DNA of 10,105 nt, taken from Deinococcus sp. (lineage in GTDB: Bacteria; Deinococcota; Deinococci; Deinococcales; Deinococcaceae). Each line of letters starts with the position of its first letter. Position 1 is the stretch's first letter. Below, piece by piece: positions 1 to 5,775 of this stretch. The notes under the pieces are model-generated. The model did not search any database. It saw only the letters and a list, made by a program, of their open reading frames with translations, and was not told the DNA's origin. The stretch covers positions 1 through 10,105 of the forward strand of contig NZ_JAUNHK010000096.1 of assembly GCF_030523985.1 (NCBI RefSeq), written 5' to 3'. The translations under genes and the position numbers were made by a program.

Positions 1-2
1 TG

Positions 3-122
3 ATTGACGCCGACCCCAATCTGGCGGGTCAGGCCATGCAGCCCGTCGCCGTGAGTTACGACGGGGAAACCTGGCTGGACTTGGACGGTGACGACGCTGA
101 CGACACCGACGCTGACGCCTGA
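3..122 (+). CDS. C-terminal end of an unknown acidic protein (partial)
   Basis: Only the last 39 codons are in the window; the reading frame enters from the left edge and stops at TGA 120-122. The readable end contains SYDGETWLDL followed by an Asp-rich tail (DGDDADDTDADA). SYDGETW matches the TFDGENW motif near the C-terminus of the next protein, and the residues before it (DPNLAGQAM versus DNPLSQTYM) also line up. The two genes are therefore probably tandem paralogues. This is visible in the sequence; no function is known to me. It reads in the same direction as the next gene, 36 bases away, so co-transcription is likely. Confidence 0.75.
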   Translation: MDADPNLAGQAMQPVAVSYDGETWLDLDGDDADDTDADA

Positions 123-134
123 CGCCTGACGCCT
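114..134. repeat. Three perfect tandem copies of a 7-bp unit, GACGCCT
   Basis: GACGCCT occurs at 114-120, 121-127 and 128-134 with no mismatch. The stop codon of the upstream partial gene is formed across the junction of copies 1 and 2. Because the unit is not a multiple of three, loss of two copies would remove this stop and let the frame run past the next start codon to a TAA near 176-178. Confidence 0.9.
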
Positions 135-144
135 CATTCAAGCC

Positions 145-150
145 AAGGAG
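145..150 (+). promoter_or_regulatory. Ribosome binding site AAGGAG
   Basis: AAGGAG lies 8 bases before the ATG at 159 and is a strong match to the anti-Shine-Dalgarno sequence. It decides the start of the following gene. No promoter is seen in the 36-base gap, which supports read-through from the upstream paralogue. Confidence 0.8.
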
Positions 151-158
151 AACCCCTC

Positions 159-1439
159 ATGGGAGAAGCCAAACGACGTAAACAACTGGGCCTGATGCCC
201 ACCATCTACCCCTTCAAAGTGCGCCTGGACCGCGACGGTCAGACGGAGTGGCTGCAAGGTGCGCCCGCCGACGTGCAGCCGCAACTGGACAGACTGATGC
301 GCGAGGGCTTTACCGTCGGGGATGCCTGGGATGCCGAGTACCGCACGCTGCACGTCCTGACCGACTACAGCGGCACGCGCTACGACACCCAGGCCGACCT
401 CGCCCGCATCGCCGTTCCGCGCTGGCGTCAAATCGAGGGTGAACTCGCGCTGGGCGGGCAACCCGGTCAACTGCTGGACTCGGAATTGCCCATCGAGGGC
501 GGCAAGGTGCGCTTGCGCGAGCGCTCCACGTCCTTCGACGGCGAGACCTGGCAGCCCTTGATTGCCCCGCGTGACCCGCAGCACATGCTGAAGATGCTGA
601 ACACCCACCCCGCGTTCCGGCTGGAAGGCGAAGTGCTGGGCCAGTACCAGGCCGACCACTGGCAGGCGGGCCGCATCGACATCAGCCCCGATCTGCCGGA
701 GAACGCGCCGGAGGGTCTGCTGGAATACCTCGAAGAACTGGTCAGCGAACTGCACGGTCAGACGCCGCAGGAGTGGCAGCAGCTGCACGCCGAGGCGCTG
801 GAAACCTTCGAGGTGGAGCAGGCCGAGGACGCAGACACGCCGCCCGTCGCCCGTCGTCTGTTCTTTGAACTGCGCCGCGCCGCGCCCCTCCAGACGCCTG
901 TGCCTCCCGTCGGCGGCTTCGGCGGGCTGGAAGTGCATCTGCTGGACGGCATGGCCTACTCGCCCGACGGTGAGGTGTGGCACCCCTACGAAGACCCCGA
1001 GCAGACCTTCGAAAACGCTCTGGCTCCCGAACTCGCCGAGTTTTTCGACCTGAACGTGGTCACCGTGACCGTCCACGCCGACGGACGGCTGGAATGGGAC
1101 GAGGACGACGAACTCAGCGAAGACGACATCCAGCAGCTCAAGACCGACCTGCTGGAATCCACCGGAGCGGGCGACCCCGCCGCCTGGAAAACCTGGACGC
1201 ATCAGGCGCTGACCGAAACCTTCGGTGAGGAACTGAACCTCCCCGCCGATGCCGATTTCCCCGTCCCTGTCGCCGTTCGCCTCGACATTCCCCGTGACGT
1301 GCTGGGCGACGACAACCCCCTGTCACAGACCTACATGGAATCCGAAGTGACCTTCGACGGCGAGAACTGGCGCGACCTGTACGACGAAGAAATCCCCGAA
1401 GAGCTGCTGCCGTTCGCCGCCGGGCAGGGCAGCAACTGA
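159..1439 (+). CDS. Unknown 426-residue protein with internal DGE-x-W repeats
   Basis: I do not recognise a family for the whole protein. The N-terminus MGEAKRRKQLGLMP is a basic motif that also opens some unrelated bacterial proteins (for example small cyanobacterial ones). The rest is acidic and seems built from repeats. DGE-x-W motifs occur at residues 125-131 (SFDGETW), 267-274 (YSPDGEVW) and 398-404 (TFDGENW). The first two are each followed about 70-80 residues later by a related helix, TPQEWQQLHAEALETF (202-217) and DPAAWKTWTHQALTETF (339-355). There is no signal peptide or membrane segment, so it is probably cytoplasmic. The start is fixed by AAGGAG. The partial gene upstream is a likely paralogue. 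The stop is one base from the next ATG, implying co-translation with the membrane protein. A long antisense ORF here is a coding shadow. Confidence 0.88.
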   Translation: MGEAKRRKQLGLMPTIYPFKVRLDRDGQTEWLQGAPADVQPQLDRLMREGFTVGDAWDAEYRTLHVLTDYSGTRYDTQADLARIAVPRWRQIEGELALGGQPGQLLDSELPIEGGKVRLRERSTSFDGETWQPLIAPRDPQHMLKMLNTHPAFRLEGEVLGQYQADHWQAGRIDISPDLPENAPEGLLEYLEELVSELHGQTPQEWQQLHAEALETFEVEQAEDADTPPVARRLFFELRRAAPLQTPVPPVGGFGGLEVHLLDGMAYSPDGEVWHPYEDPEQTFENALAPELAEFFDLNVVTVTVHADGRLEWDEDDELSEDDIQQLKTDLLESTGAGDPAAWKTWTHQALTETFGEELNLPADADFPVPVAVRLDIPRDVLGDDNPLSQTYMESEVTFDGENWRDLYDEEIPEELLPFAAGQGSN

Positions 1440-1440
1440 G

Positions 1441-1812
1441 ATGGAACTCCCGGCCCTGTTCCTGTGTGCGGCGCTGCTGTACGTGGCGTGGCTCAGGCTG
1501 GGCTGGCAGCGCATGACGCCCGCCGAGGTTCCGGCGTTGCGGCGAACGGCAGTTCTGGCAGGGGCAGTCTGTCTCTTTCTGGCGCTGTATACCCGTCTGG
1601 AAATGGAGTCCTGGTCGCACCTGAGCTTTCCTTTCTCGTTGCTGGCGTGGGGCGTGCTGCTCCTCATGGCGCTGGCTGCTGGCTTTACCCAACTTGCCCT
1701 GGGTCGCCGGGGGACTGGCTGGCCCGTGCTGGGTGTAGGTGTGTGCGGCTTCATCGCTATCGCCTTTGCCCTGCTGGTCAACCGTTTCACGTCCGGCGAC
1801 CCGATTTTTTAA
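1441..1812 (+). CDS. Small four-helix membrane protein, unknown function
   Basis: This 123-residue protein has four hydrophobic stretches at about residues 3-19, 35-51, 61-87 and 94-114, separated by short loops with Arg (RLGWQR, LRR, GRR), so it should be an integral inner-membrane protein. No catalytic motif is visible and I do not recognise the family. The ATG follows the TGA of the repeat protein with a single base between. There is no good ribosome binding site, so translation is probably coupled. It ends 15 bases before leuD. Its place between the repeat protein and leuD suggests one transcript, but a role in leucine synthesis does not follow from that. Confidence 0.8.
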   Translation: MELPALFLCAALLYVAWLRLGWQRMTPAEVPALRRTAVLAGAVCLFLALYTRLEMESWSHLSFPFSLLAWGVLLLMALAAGFTQLALGRRGTGWPVLGVGVCGFIAIAFALLVNRFTSGDPIF

Positions 1813-1817
1813 TCCCC

Positions 1818-1823
1818 TGGAGG
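1818..1823 (+). promoter_or_regulatory. Ribosome binding site TGGAGG of leuD
   Basis: TGGAGG ends 4 bases before the ATG at 1828, a somewhat close spacing. It supports that start codon over any internal one. Confidence 0.65.
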
Positions 1824-1827
1824 TTTT

Positions 1828-2391
1828 ATGCCCACTGTTCACGTTTTTGCCCGCGACCACATCAATACCGACGAAATCATTCCCGCCCGCCACCTGACCA
1901 CCGACGTGGAAGCCGAACTCGCCAAGTACGCCATGGAGGACTACGACAAGGACTTCGTCAAGCGCGTGAAGGCGGGCGACATCATCGTGGCGGGGGCCGA
2001 CTTTGGCTGCGGCTCCAGCCGTGAGCACGCGGTCTGGGCGCTGCGCGGCGCGGGGGTAGCGGCGGTCATCGCGCCCAACTTTGCCCGCATCTACTACCGC
2101 AACTCCATCAACAACGGCTTTCTGGCGCTGGAATGTGACGGCATCGTGGAAGCCTTCAATGACGGCGACGAGGCCGACCTCGACCTGAAGGCGGGCACCA
2201 TCTCCAACAAGCGCACCGGGCAGACGCTGACCTTCGTGCCCGTGCCGCAGTTCGCGCTGGACGTGCAAAAAGCGGGCGGCTGGCTGGAATACATGCGCGA
2301 CCACTCGCAGGCCGAGGTGGAAGCCGAGTCGCTGGAAGCGGAAAGCACCGAAGCGGGGCACGGACACCCTGGCAAAGCTGTAGAGGGTTGA
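1828..2391 (+). CDS. leuD: 3-isopropylmalate dehydratase, small subunit
   Basis: This is the swivelling-domain subunit that pairs with LeuC (4Fe-4S) to convert 2-isopropylmalate to 3-isopropylmalate in leucine synthesis. Seen in the 187 residues: the N-terminal NTDEIIPARHL region, the family hallmark GADFGCGSSREHA (56-68) and ARIYYRNSINNG (86-97), in the short archaeal/Thermus-like form. The substrate-selecting loop reads HLTT (22-25), where characterised archaeal enzymes have YLRT or YLVY. This does not separate isopropylmalate from homoaconitate isomerase by itself; adjacency to leuB favours the leucine pathway. Homologues usually end near residue 160; here an Ala/Glu-rich tail (161-187) follows. 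leuC is not in the window. Translation starts at ATG after TGGAGG. Confidence 0.93.
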   Translation: MPTVHVFARDHINTDEIIPARHLTTDVEAELAKYAMEDYDKDFVKRVKAGDIIVAGADFGCGSSREHAVWALRGAGVAAVIAPNFARIYYRNSINNGFLALECDGIVEAFNDGDEADLDLKAGTISNKRTGQTLTFVPVPQFALDVQKAGGWLEYMRDHSQAEVEAESLEAESTEAGHGHPGKAVEG

Positions 2392-2461
2392 GGGCAGAGC
2401 GCCGAGGGAAATATCCTTGACCCCTCACTCTCTTCTCTTCACCCTTCACTCTTAACGCACC

Positions 2462-2469
2462 CGGAGGTG
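2462..2469 (+). promoter_or_regulatory. Ribosome binding site of leuB (CGGAGGTG)
   Basis: GGAGGTG ends 5 bases before the ATG at 2475 and fixes the start of leuB. The 83-base gap after leuD (2392-2474) is otherwise pyrimidine-rich, with near-repeats such as CCCTCACTC and CCCTTCACTC. I see no convincing promoter or terminator there, so leuD and leuB are probably co-transcribed. Confidence 0.75.
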
Positions 2470-2474
2470 CCCCC

Positions 2475-3533
2475 ATGCCCAAAGTCATCACCCTGCCCGG
2501 AGACGGCATCGGCCCCGAAGTAACCGCAGCGGCGGTCGAAGTGCTGCGCGAAGTCGCCCCCGACGTGACCATCGAAGAGCGCCTGATCGGTGGCATCGCC
2601 TACGACACCGAGCAAAATCCCTTTCCCCAGAGCACCCAGGACGCCCTGAAAGAAGCCGACGCGGTGCTGCTGGGCACGGTGGGCGGCGCCCACGACAGCG
2701 AGTGGAACAAGCTGCCGCGCCACCTGCGCCCCGAATCCGGCCTGCTGGCGCTGCGTAAGGCGCTGGGCTGCTACGCCAACCTGCGCCCGGTGCGCGTGCA
2801 GCCGGGGCTGGAGCACCTCTCGCCCCTCAAGCCTGAACTGGCCCGCGGTGTGGACATCCTGATCGTGCGCGAGTTGCTCGGCGGCGTGTACTTCGACCAA
2901 GACCGCAAAATTGACGGCGACACCGCCTACAACACCATGCGCTACACCACCCACGAAGTGGAGCGCGTGGCGAAAGTGGCGTTCTGGGCCGCCGAACAGC
3001 GCAAGGGCCGCGTGACCAGCGTGGACAAGGCCAACGTGCTGGAAGTCTCCGAACTGTGGCGGCGCGACGTGCAGGCGCTGCGTGACCGCGACTACCGCTC
3101 CATTCACCTGAACCACGAATACGTGGATTCGGTGGCGATGCTGCTGGTGTCCGACCCCAGCCGCTACGACGTGGTCGTGACCGAAAACCTGTTCGGGGAC
3201 ATCCTCAGCGACCTCGCCGCCGTGATTCCCGGCAGCCTGGGCCTGATGCCCTCGGCCAGCCTGGGCGACGGCGCGGGCCTGTTCGAGCCGATTCACGGCA
3301 GCGCCCCCGACATTGCCGGACAGGGCATGGCCAATCCCGCCGCCGCCATCATGAGCGTGGGCATGCTGCTGCGCCACGGCCTGAAGCGCACCGACGCCGC
3401 CAATCAGGTGGACCGCGCCGTCGCCATCGCGCTGCGCCAGGAACCCACCCGTGACCTGGGCGGCAAAGCCGACACCAAGACCTTTACCCGCAGTGTCCTG
3501 AACGCTCTGGAATCCTCGCCCAGCGTGGGCTGA
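2475..3533 (+). CDS. leuB: 3-isopropylmalate dehydrogenase
   Basis: This cytoplasmic NAD-dependent enzyme oxidises and decarboxylates 3-isopropylmalate to 2-oxoisocaproate, the third step of leucine synthesis. The 352 residues match the family length. Visible: GDGIGPEV (9-16), substrate arginines R94, R104 and R132, Tyr139 in RELLGGVYF, Lys185, metal-binding Asp218, Asp242 and Asp246 (one residue beyond Thermus numbering), and the NAD-binding end GSAPDIAGQGMANPAA (275-290). Glu87, Leu90, Leu91 and Val188 form the hydrophobic pocket known in Thermus LeuB for the isopropyl group. This argues for isopropylmalate rather than homoisocitrate or isocitrate as substrate. It follows leuD in the same direction with its own strong ribosome binding site, and a terminator follows its stop. 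Confidence 0.97.
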   Translation: MPKVITLPGDGIGPEVTAAAVEVLREVAPDVTIEERLIGGIAYDTEQNPFPQSTQDALKEADAVLLGTVGGAHDSEWNKLPRHLRPESGLLALRKALGCYANLRPVRVQPGLEHLSPLKPELARGVDILIVRELLGGVYFDQDRKIDGDTAYNTMRYTTHEVERVAKVAFWAAEQRKGRVTSVDKANVLEVSELWRRDVQALRDRDYRSIHLNHEYVDSVAMLLVSDPSRYDVVVTENLFGDILSDLAAVIPGSLGLMPSASLGDGAGLFEPIHGSAPDIAGQGMANPAAAIMSVGMLLRHGLKRTDAANQVDRAVAIALRQEPTRDLGGKADTKTFTRSVLNALESSPSVG

Positions 3534-3559
3534 GGCCCAGCGACCCCGTAGGCTGGGCC
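3534..3559 (+). other. Possible antiterminator hairpin directly after leuB
   Basis: GGCCCAGC (3534-3541) is a perfect inverted repeat of GCTGGGCC (3552-3559), with a 10-base loop. It begins immediately after the leuB stop codon. The right arm is also the left arm of the terminator hairpin at 3553-3581, so the two structures exclude each other. The pairing is seen directly; a regulatory role is inference. Confidence 0.5.
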
Positions 3560-3587
3560 GCCTTCTTCGGGGGTGGCCCAGTTCTTT
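3553..3587 (+). terminator. Intrinsic terminator after leuB
   Basis: CTGGGCC (3553-3559) pairs with GGCCCAG (3575-3581). The stem can extend inward by GCC with GGT (one G-U pair). It is followed by TTCTTTGTGTTT, an imperfect T-rich run. It lies 20 bases after the leuB stop and just before the next gene's probable -10 element, so it should end the leucine transcript. Confidence 0.65.
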
Positions 3588-3592
3588 GTGTT

Positions 3593-3598
3593 TATGCT
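3593..3598 (+). promoter_or_regulatory. Probable -10 element TATGCT for a leaderless transcript
   Basis: TATGCT matches TANNNT and ends exactly 6 bases before the ATG at 3605, which would put the transcription start at or next to that ATG. No Shine-Dalgarno sequence precedes this ATG, and no good -35 box is seen. The same TATGCT-N6-ATG arrangement recurs on the minus strand at 9109-9095. Confidence 0.5.
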
Positions 3599-3604
3599 GA
3601 AGCC

Positions 3605-3916
3605 ATGACGCCAGCCATTCACTTTTCCGGCCCCCCCAAAATTCCCTATCCCGGCGGCTGCGTGCTGGAACCCGCACCCTATGCGCTGGAATACCTGCTG
3701 ATTTGGCCCGCAGACGTGACTGTGAAGGGCCAGGTCTATCCCAACAAAAAGGTCTTTCCTTTCCTGCGCGAACTGCTCTCCAACCCTGCCGCTTACGGGC
3801 TGACCCAGGCCGAAGCCGAGGCGGGCCGCGACCTTTACCTGCACCTCGCCGGGCAAGCGCTGGAACAGGAAGGCGGGCAGGTTGAGTGGCTGGAGCGCGA
3901 GTTTGCCCGGCCCTGA
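3605..3916 (+). CDS. Small protein of unknown function, overlapping the MocR gene
   Basis: This 103-residue soluble protein has no signal peptide or membrane segment. I do not recognise the family. The N-terminal half is rich in Pro and aromatics (PPKIPYPGG, YALEYLLIWP); the C-terminal half is probably helical and acidic (LTQAEAEAGRDLYLHLAGQAL). The start is supported by a -10 element 6 bases upstream rather than a ribosome binding site. Its 3' end overlaps the regulator gene by 35 or 14 bases, depending on which start that gene uses. The two are therefore probably co-transcribed and translationally coupled. Confidence 0.75.
   Translation: MTPAIHFSGPPKIPYPGGCVLEPAPYALEYLLIWPADVTVKGQVYPNKKVFPFLRELLSNPAAYGLTQAEAEAGRDLYLHLAGQALEQEGGQVEWLEREFARP
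3867..3873 (+). promoter_or_regulatory. Ribosome binding site AGGAAGG for the regulator's TTG start
   Basis: AGGAAGG lies inside the preceding gene, 8 bases before TTG 3882. A second candidate, GGAG at 3892-3895, lies 7 bases before an in-frame TTG at 3903, so the start is not settled. Both give a complete winged-helix domain. Confidence 0.5.
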
Positions 3917-5321
3917 GCCGCCCTTCGACCTGCCGCTGCTGCCCCCGGAGCCGGGTGAGGCGCTGCACACCCGCACCGAACGCACGCTGAGGGCGGCCAT
4001 CCTGGCAGGCCAGTTGCCGCAGCAGCGGCGTCTGCCCGGACACAAGGCGCTGGCGCGGGCGCTGGGCGTGTCGCGCAACACCCTGGTGGACGCGCTCTCA
4101 CAACTCGAAATCGAGGGCTATATCGAGGTGCGCGGGCGCAGTGGCACGCGGGTTCGGGTGCCGCCGGACGCCCCGGTGCCCCTCGCGCCGCCACCGCTGC
4201 GGCTGAGTGCCTGGGCCAGCCGGGCGATGAACGGGCGCGAGGCCGACGCGGGCGGCGAATACCGCTTCGACTTTCGCATCGGACAGCCGGTGCCCGAACT
4301 GTACCCGGCACGGGCCTGGGCGCAGGCGCTTGCCCGCCGCGCCGCCGCGCCCCACCAGGGAGAGGGGCTGCGTGACCCCCTCGGCCCACCCGAAACCCGC
4401 CGCGCTCTGGCGGCTTACCTGCGGGCCGAACGGGGAGCGCAGGTCACGCCCGAAATGATCCTGCTGACCGGCGGCACCCAGTCTTCGCTGGACGCCCTGT
4501 CGCGCATCCTGCTGGAATCGGGGCGGGTGGCCGTGACCGAGGACCCCGGTTACGCCGGAGCGCGGGCGGCTTTTGCGGCGACAGGAGCCACGGTGCTGGG
4601 GGCGGCTGTGGACGCCGAGGGTGTTCGCCCCGACCTGTTGCCTGCACAGGCCGATCTGCTGTACCTCACGCCGACCTGTCAGTATCCGACCACCGTGACG
4701 CTGAGTGCCGGGCGGCGGCAGGCGGTCATCGGCTGGGCGCGGCAGGCCGGAGCTTTTCTCCTTGAGGACGACTACGCCGCCGACCTGCACCACCAGGGCC
4801 GGGCGCCGAGTGTGCTGCAAGGGCAGGCCCCCGAGCGTGTCATTCTGCTGGGCAGTTTTTCCAAGAGTCTGGCCCCGGTCACGCGCAGCGGCTTCGTGGT
4901 CGCGCCGCGTGAAGTCATTGAGGTGCTGTCGCGCACCCGCCCGCTGACCGACCGGGTGCCGGGTGTGCTGGACGCCCTGGCGCTGGCCGACGTGCTGGCG
5001 TCGGGAGCGTACAGCCGCCATCTGCGCCGCGCCCGCGCCCTGCTGGCCCACCGCTGCGAGGTGCTGCGCTCGGCACTGGGGGCAGAGTGTCCCGACTGGC
5101 AGGCGCTTCCGGCACGGGCCGGGCTTCACCTGTACGTGCGCTTGCCGCCCGGTCATGACCCCCGCGCCCTCACCCTGCAGGCGGCGCGGGCGGGTATAGG
5201 GCTGACCCCCGCCGATACGGCAGAAACGGGAGCGGTTCTGCTTGCCTTCGCGCACCTGAGTCCCGAGAATATCCGGCAAGGGGTGCGGCAATTGGCAGCG
5301 CTTCCGGCAGCTTCTTCCTGA
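3882..5321 (+). CDS. MocR/GabR-type transcriptional regulator (GntR winged helix fused to aminotransferase fold)
   Basis: The protein is 479 residues if read from TTG 3882. The N-terminal winged helix covers about 24-93, with the recognition region LARALGVSRNTLVDALSQLEIEGYI and the wing RGRSGTRV. A linker to about 125 leads to a fold-type I, PLP-binding domain: TGGTQSSLDAL (196-206), EDPGYAGARAAF (220-231), EDDY (295-298) with Asp296 and Tyr298 expected at PLP, and Lys328 in GSFSKSL as the Schiff-base lysine. Such proteins are DNA-binding regulators that sense PLP or an amino-acid-like ligand. The usual HQYPTG loop reads CQYPTT (266-271), so ligand contacts may differ. It overlaps the small gene upstream. 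Its target is unknown; a divergent pdx or gab gene, common for the family, is absent. Confidence 0.9.
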   Translation: MSGWSASLPGPEPPFDLPLLPPEPGEALHTRTERTLRAAILAGQLPQQRRLPGHKALARALGVSRNTLVDALSQLEIEGYIEVRGRSGTRVRVPPDAPVPLAPPPLRLSAWASRAMNGREADAGGEYRFDFRIGQPVPELYPARAWAQALARRAAAPHQGEGLRDPLGPPETRRALAAYLRAERGAQVTPEMILLTGGTQSSLDALSRILLESGRVAVTEDPGYAGARAAFAATGATVLGAAVDAEGVRPDLLPAQADLLYLTPTCQYPTTVTLSAGRRQAVIGWARQAGAFLLEDDYAADLHHQGRAPSVLQGQAPERVILLGSFSKSLAPVTRSGFVVAPREVIEVLSRTRPLTDRVPGVLDALALADVLASGAYSRHLRRARALLAHRCEVLRSALGAECPDWQALPARAGLHLYVRLPPGHDPRALTLQAARAGIGLTPADTAETGAVLLAFAHLSPENIRQGVRQLAALPAASS

Positions 5322-5346
5322 CCCCCGACAGCCTGTCCGCTGGGGG
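5322..5346 (+). terminator. Weak hairpin after the MocR gene
   Basis: CCCC (5323-5326) with GGGG (5343-5346) and CAG (5329-5331) with CTG (5340-5342) can pair around a GA bulge, immediately after the stop codon. No T run follows, so termination here is doubtful. Confidence 0.25.
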
Positions 5347-5369
5347 TGGTGCCAGAAGGTCACTCGCGC

Positions 5370-5375
5370 TACGAT
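5370..5375 (+). promoter_or_regulatory. Possible -10 element TACGAT
   Basis: TACGAT fits TANNNT and ends 8 bases before the ATG at 5384. There is no Shine-Dalgarno sequence before that ATG. No clear -35 box is present. Confidence 0.35.
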
Positions 5376-5383
5376 ACGCCGAC

Positions 5384-5755
5384 ATGCGAATTCTTGTGCT
5401 CGCCGTGCTGGCTGCCCTGGCCGTGCTCTACTTCACGGTGGGTCTCCGGTTCGGCTATGTCACGCTGACCGAGACCCAGCTTTTCAACGCCACAGGCACC
5501 AATACCTACGTGTTCCGCACCCTGGAAGACCGTCAACAGGTCGGCGTCACCGGAACCTGTCGCGTCAGGAGTGGGCGGGCCACCCTGCGCCTGTTCGGCC
5601 CTGCGGGAACCCAGGTCGCCGGGCAGGTCTGCCAGAAAGGTGAGTGGAGCCTGAACTTGATGGGCAGCGGCAAGACGGGCAATTACCGACTGGAAGTAGA
5701 GTTCGATAAGTACACCGGAAGCATCAACCTCAAAGAAACCCGCGCCGGAGAATAA
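5384..5755 (+). CDS. Small membrane-anchored or secreted protein, unknown function
   Basis: The 123-residue protein starts with a hydrophobic helix (residues 2-19, MRILVLAVLAALAVLYFTVG), a signal anchor or signal peptide without a lipobox. The remainder is short, polar and beta-rich (TYVFRTLE, RATLRLFGPAG, YRLEVEFDKYTG), with two cysteines (59 and 83) that could form a disulfide outside the membrane. The pattern recalls small beta-sandwich domains such as the pre-peptidase C-terminal type, but I cannot assign a family. It converges on the ATP-grasp gene with only 20 bases between stops and no clear terminator. Confidence 0.75.
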   Translation: MRILVLAVLAALAVLYFTVGLRFGYVTLTETQLFNATGTNTYVFRTLEDRQQVGVTGTCRVRSGRATLRLFGPAGTQVAGQVCQKGEWSLNLMGSGKTGNYRLEVEFDKYTGSINLKETRAGE

Positions 5756-5775
5756 TCTGGGGTCGGCGGTAGGCT

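Noticed and set aside
138..1202. Long antisense ORF (354 codons) opposite the repeat protein
   Set aside because: It is the mirror of a GC-rich gene with a good ribosome binding site and repeated motifs. Its own product shows no recognisable domain.
2417..2422. TTGACC as a -35 box for a separate leuB promoter
   Set aside because: No -10-like hexamer lies 16-18 bases downstream; the region is a pyrimidine-rich spacer.
2475..3533. Homoisocitrate dehydrogenase instead of LeuB
   Set aside because: The specificity segment has Glu87, Leu90 and Leu91, as in isopropylmalate dehydrogenases, and leuD is adjacent.
2439..4043. 534-codon antisense ORF across leuB and the small gene
   Set aside because: leuB on the plus strand is certain, and the antisense product has low-complexity composition typical of GC-rich shadows.
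4098..5363. 421-codon antisense ORF opposite the MocR gene
   Set aside because: The plus-strand product has intact winged-helix and PLP-binding motifs; the antisense one has none.
5743..5768. CGCCG/CGGCG stem between the convergent genes
   Set aside because: Five pairs with a long loop and no T run; expected by chance in GC-rich DNA.
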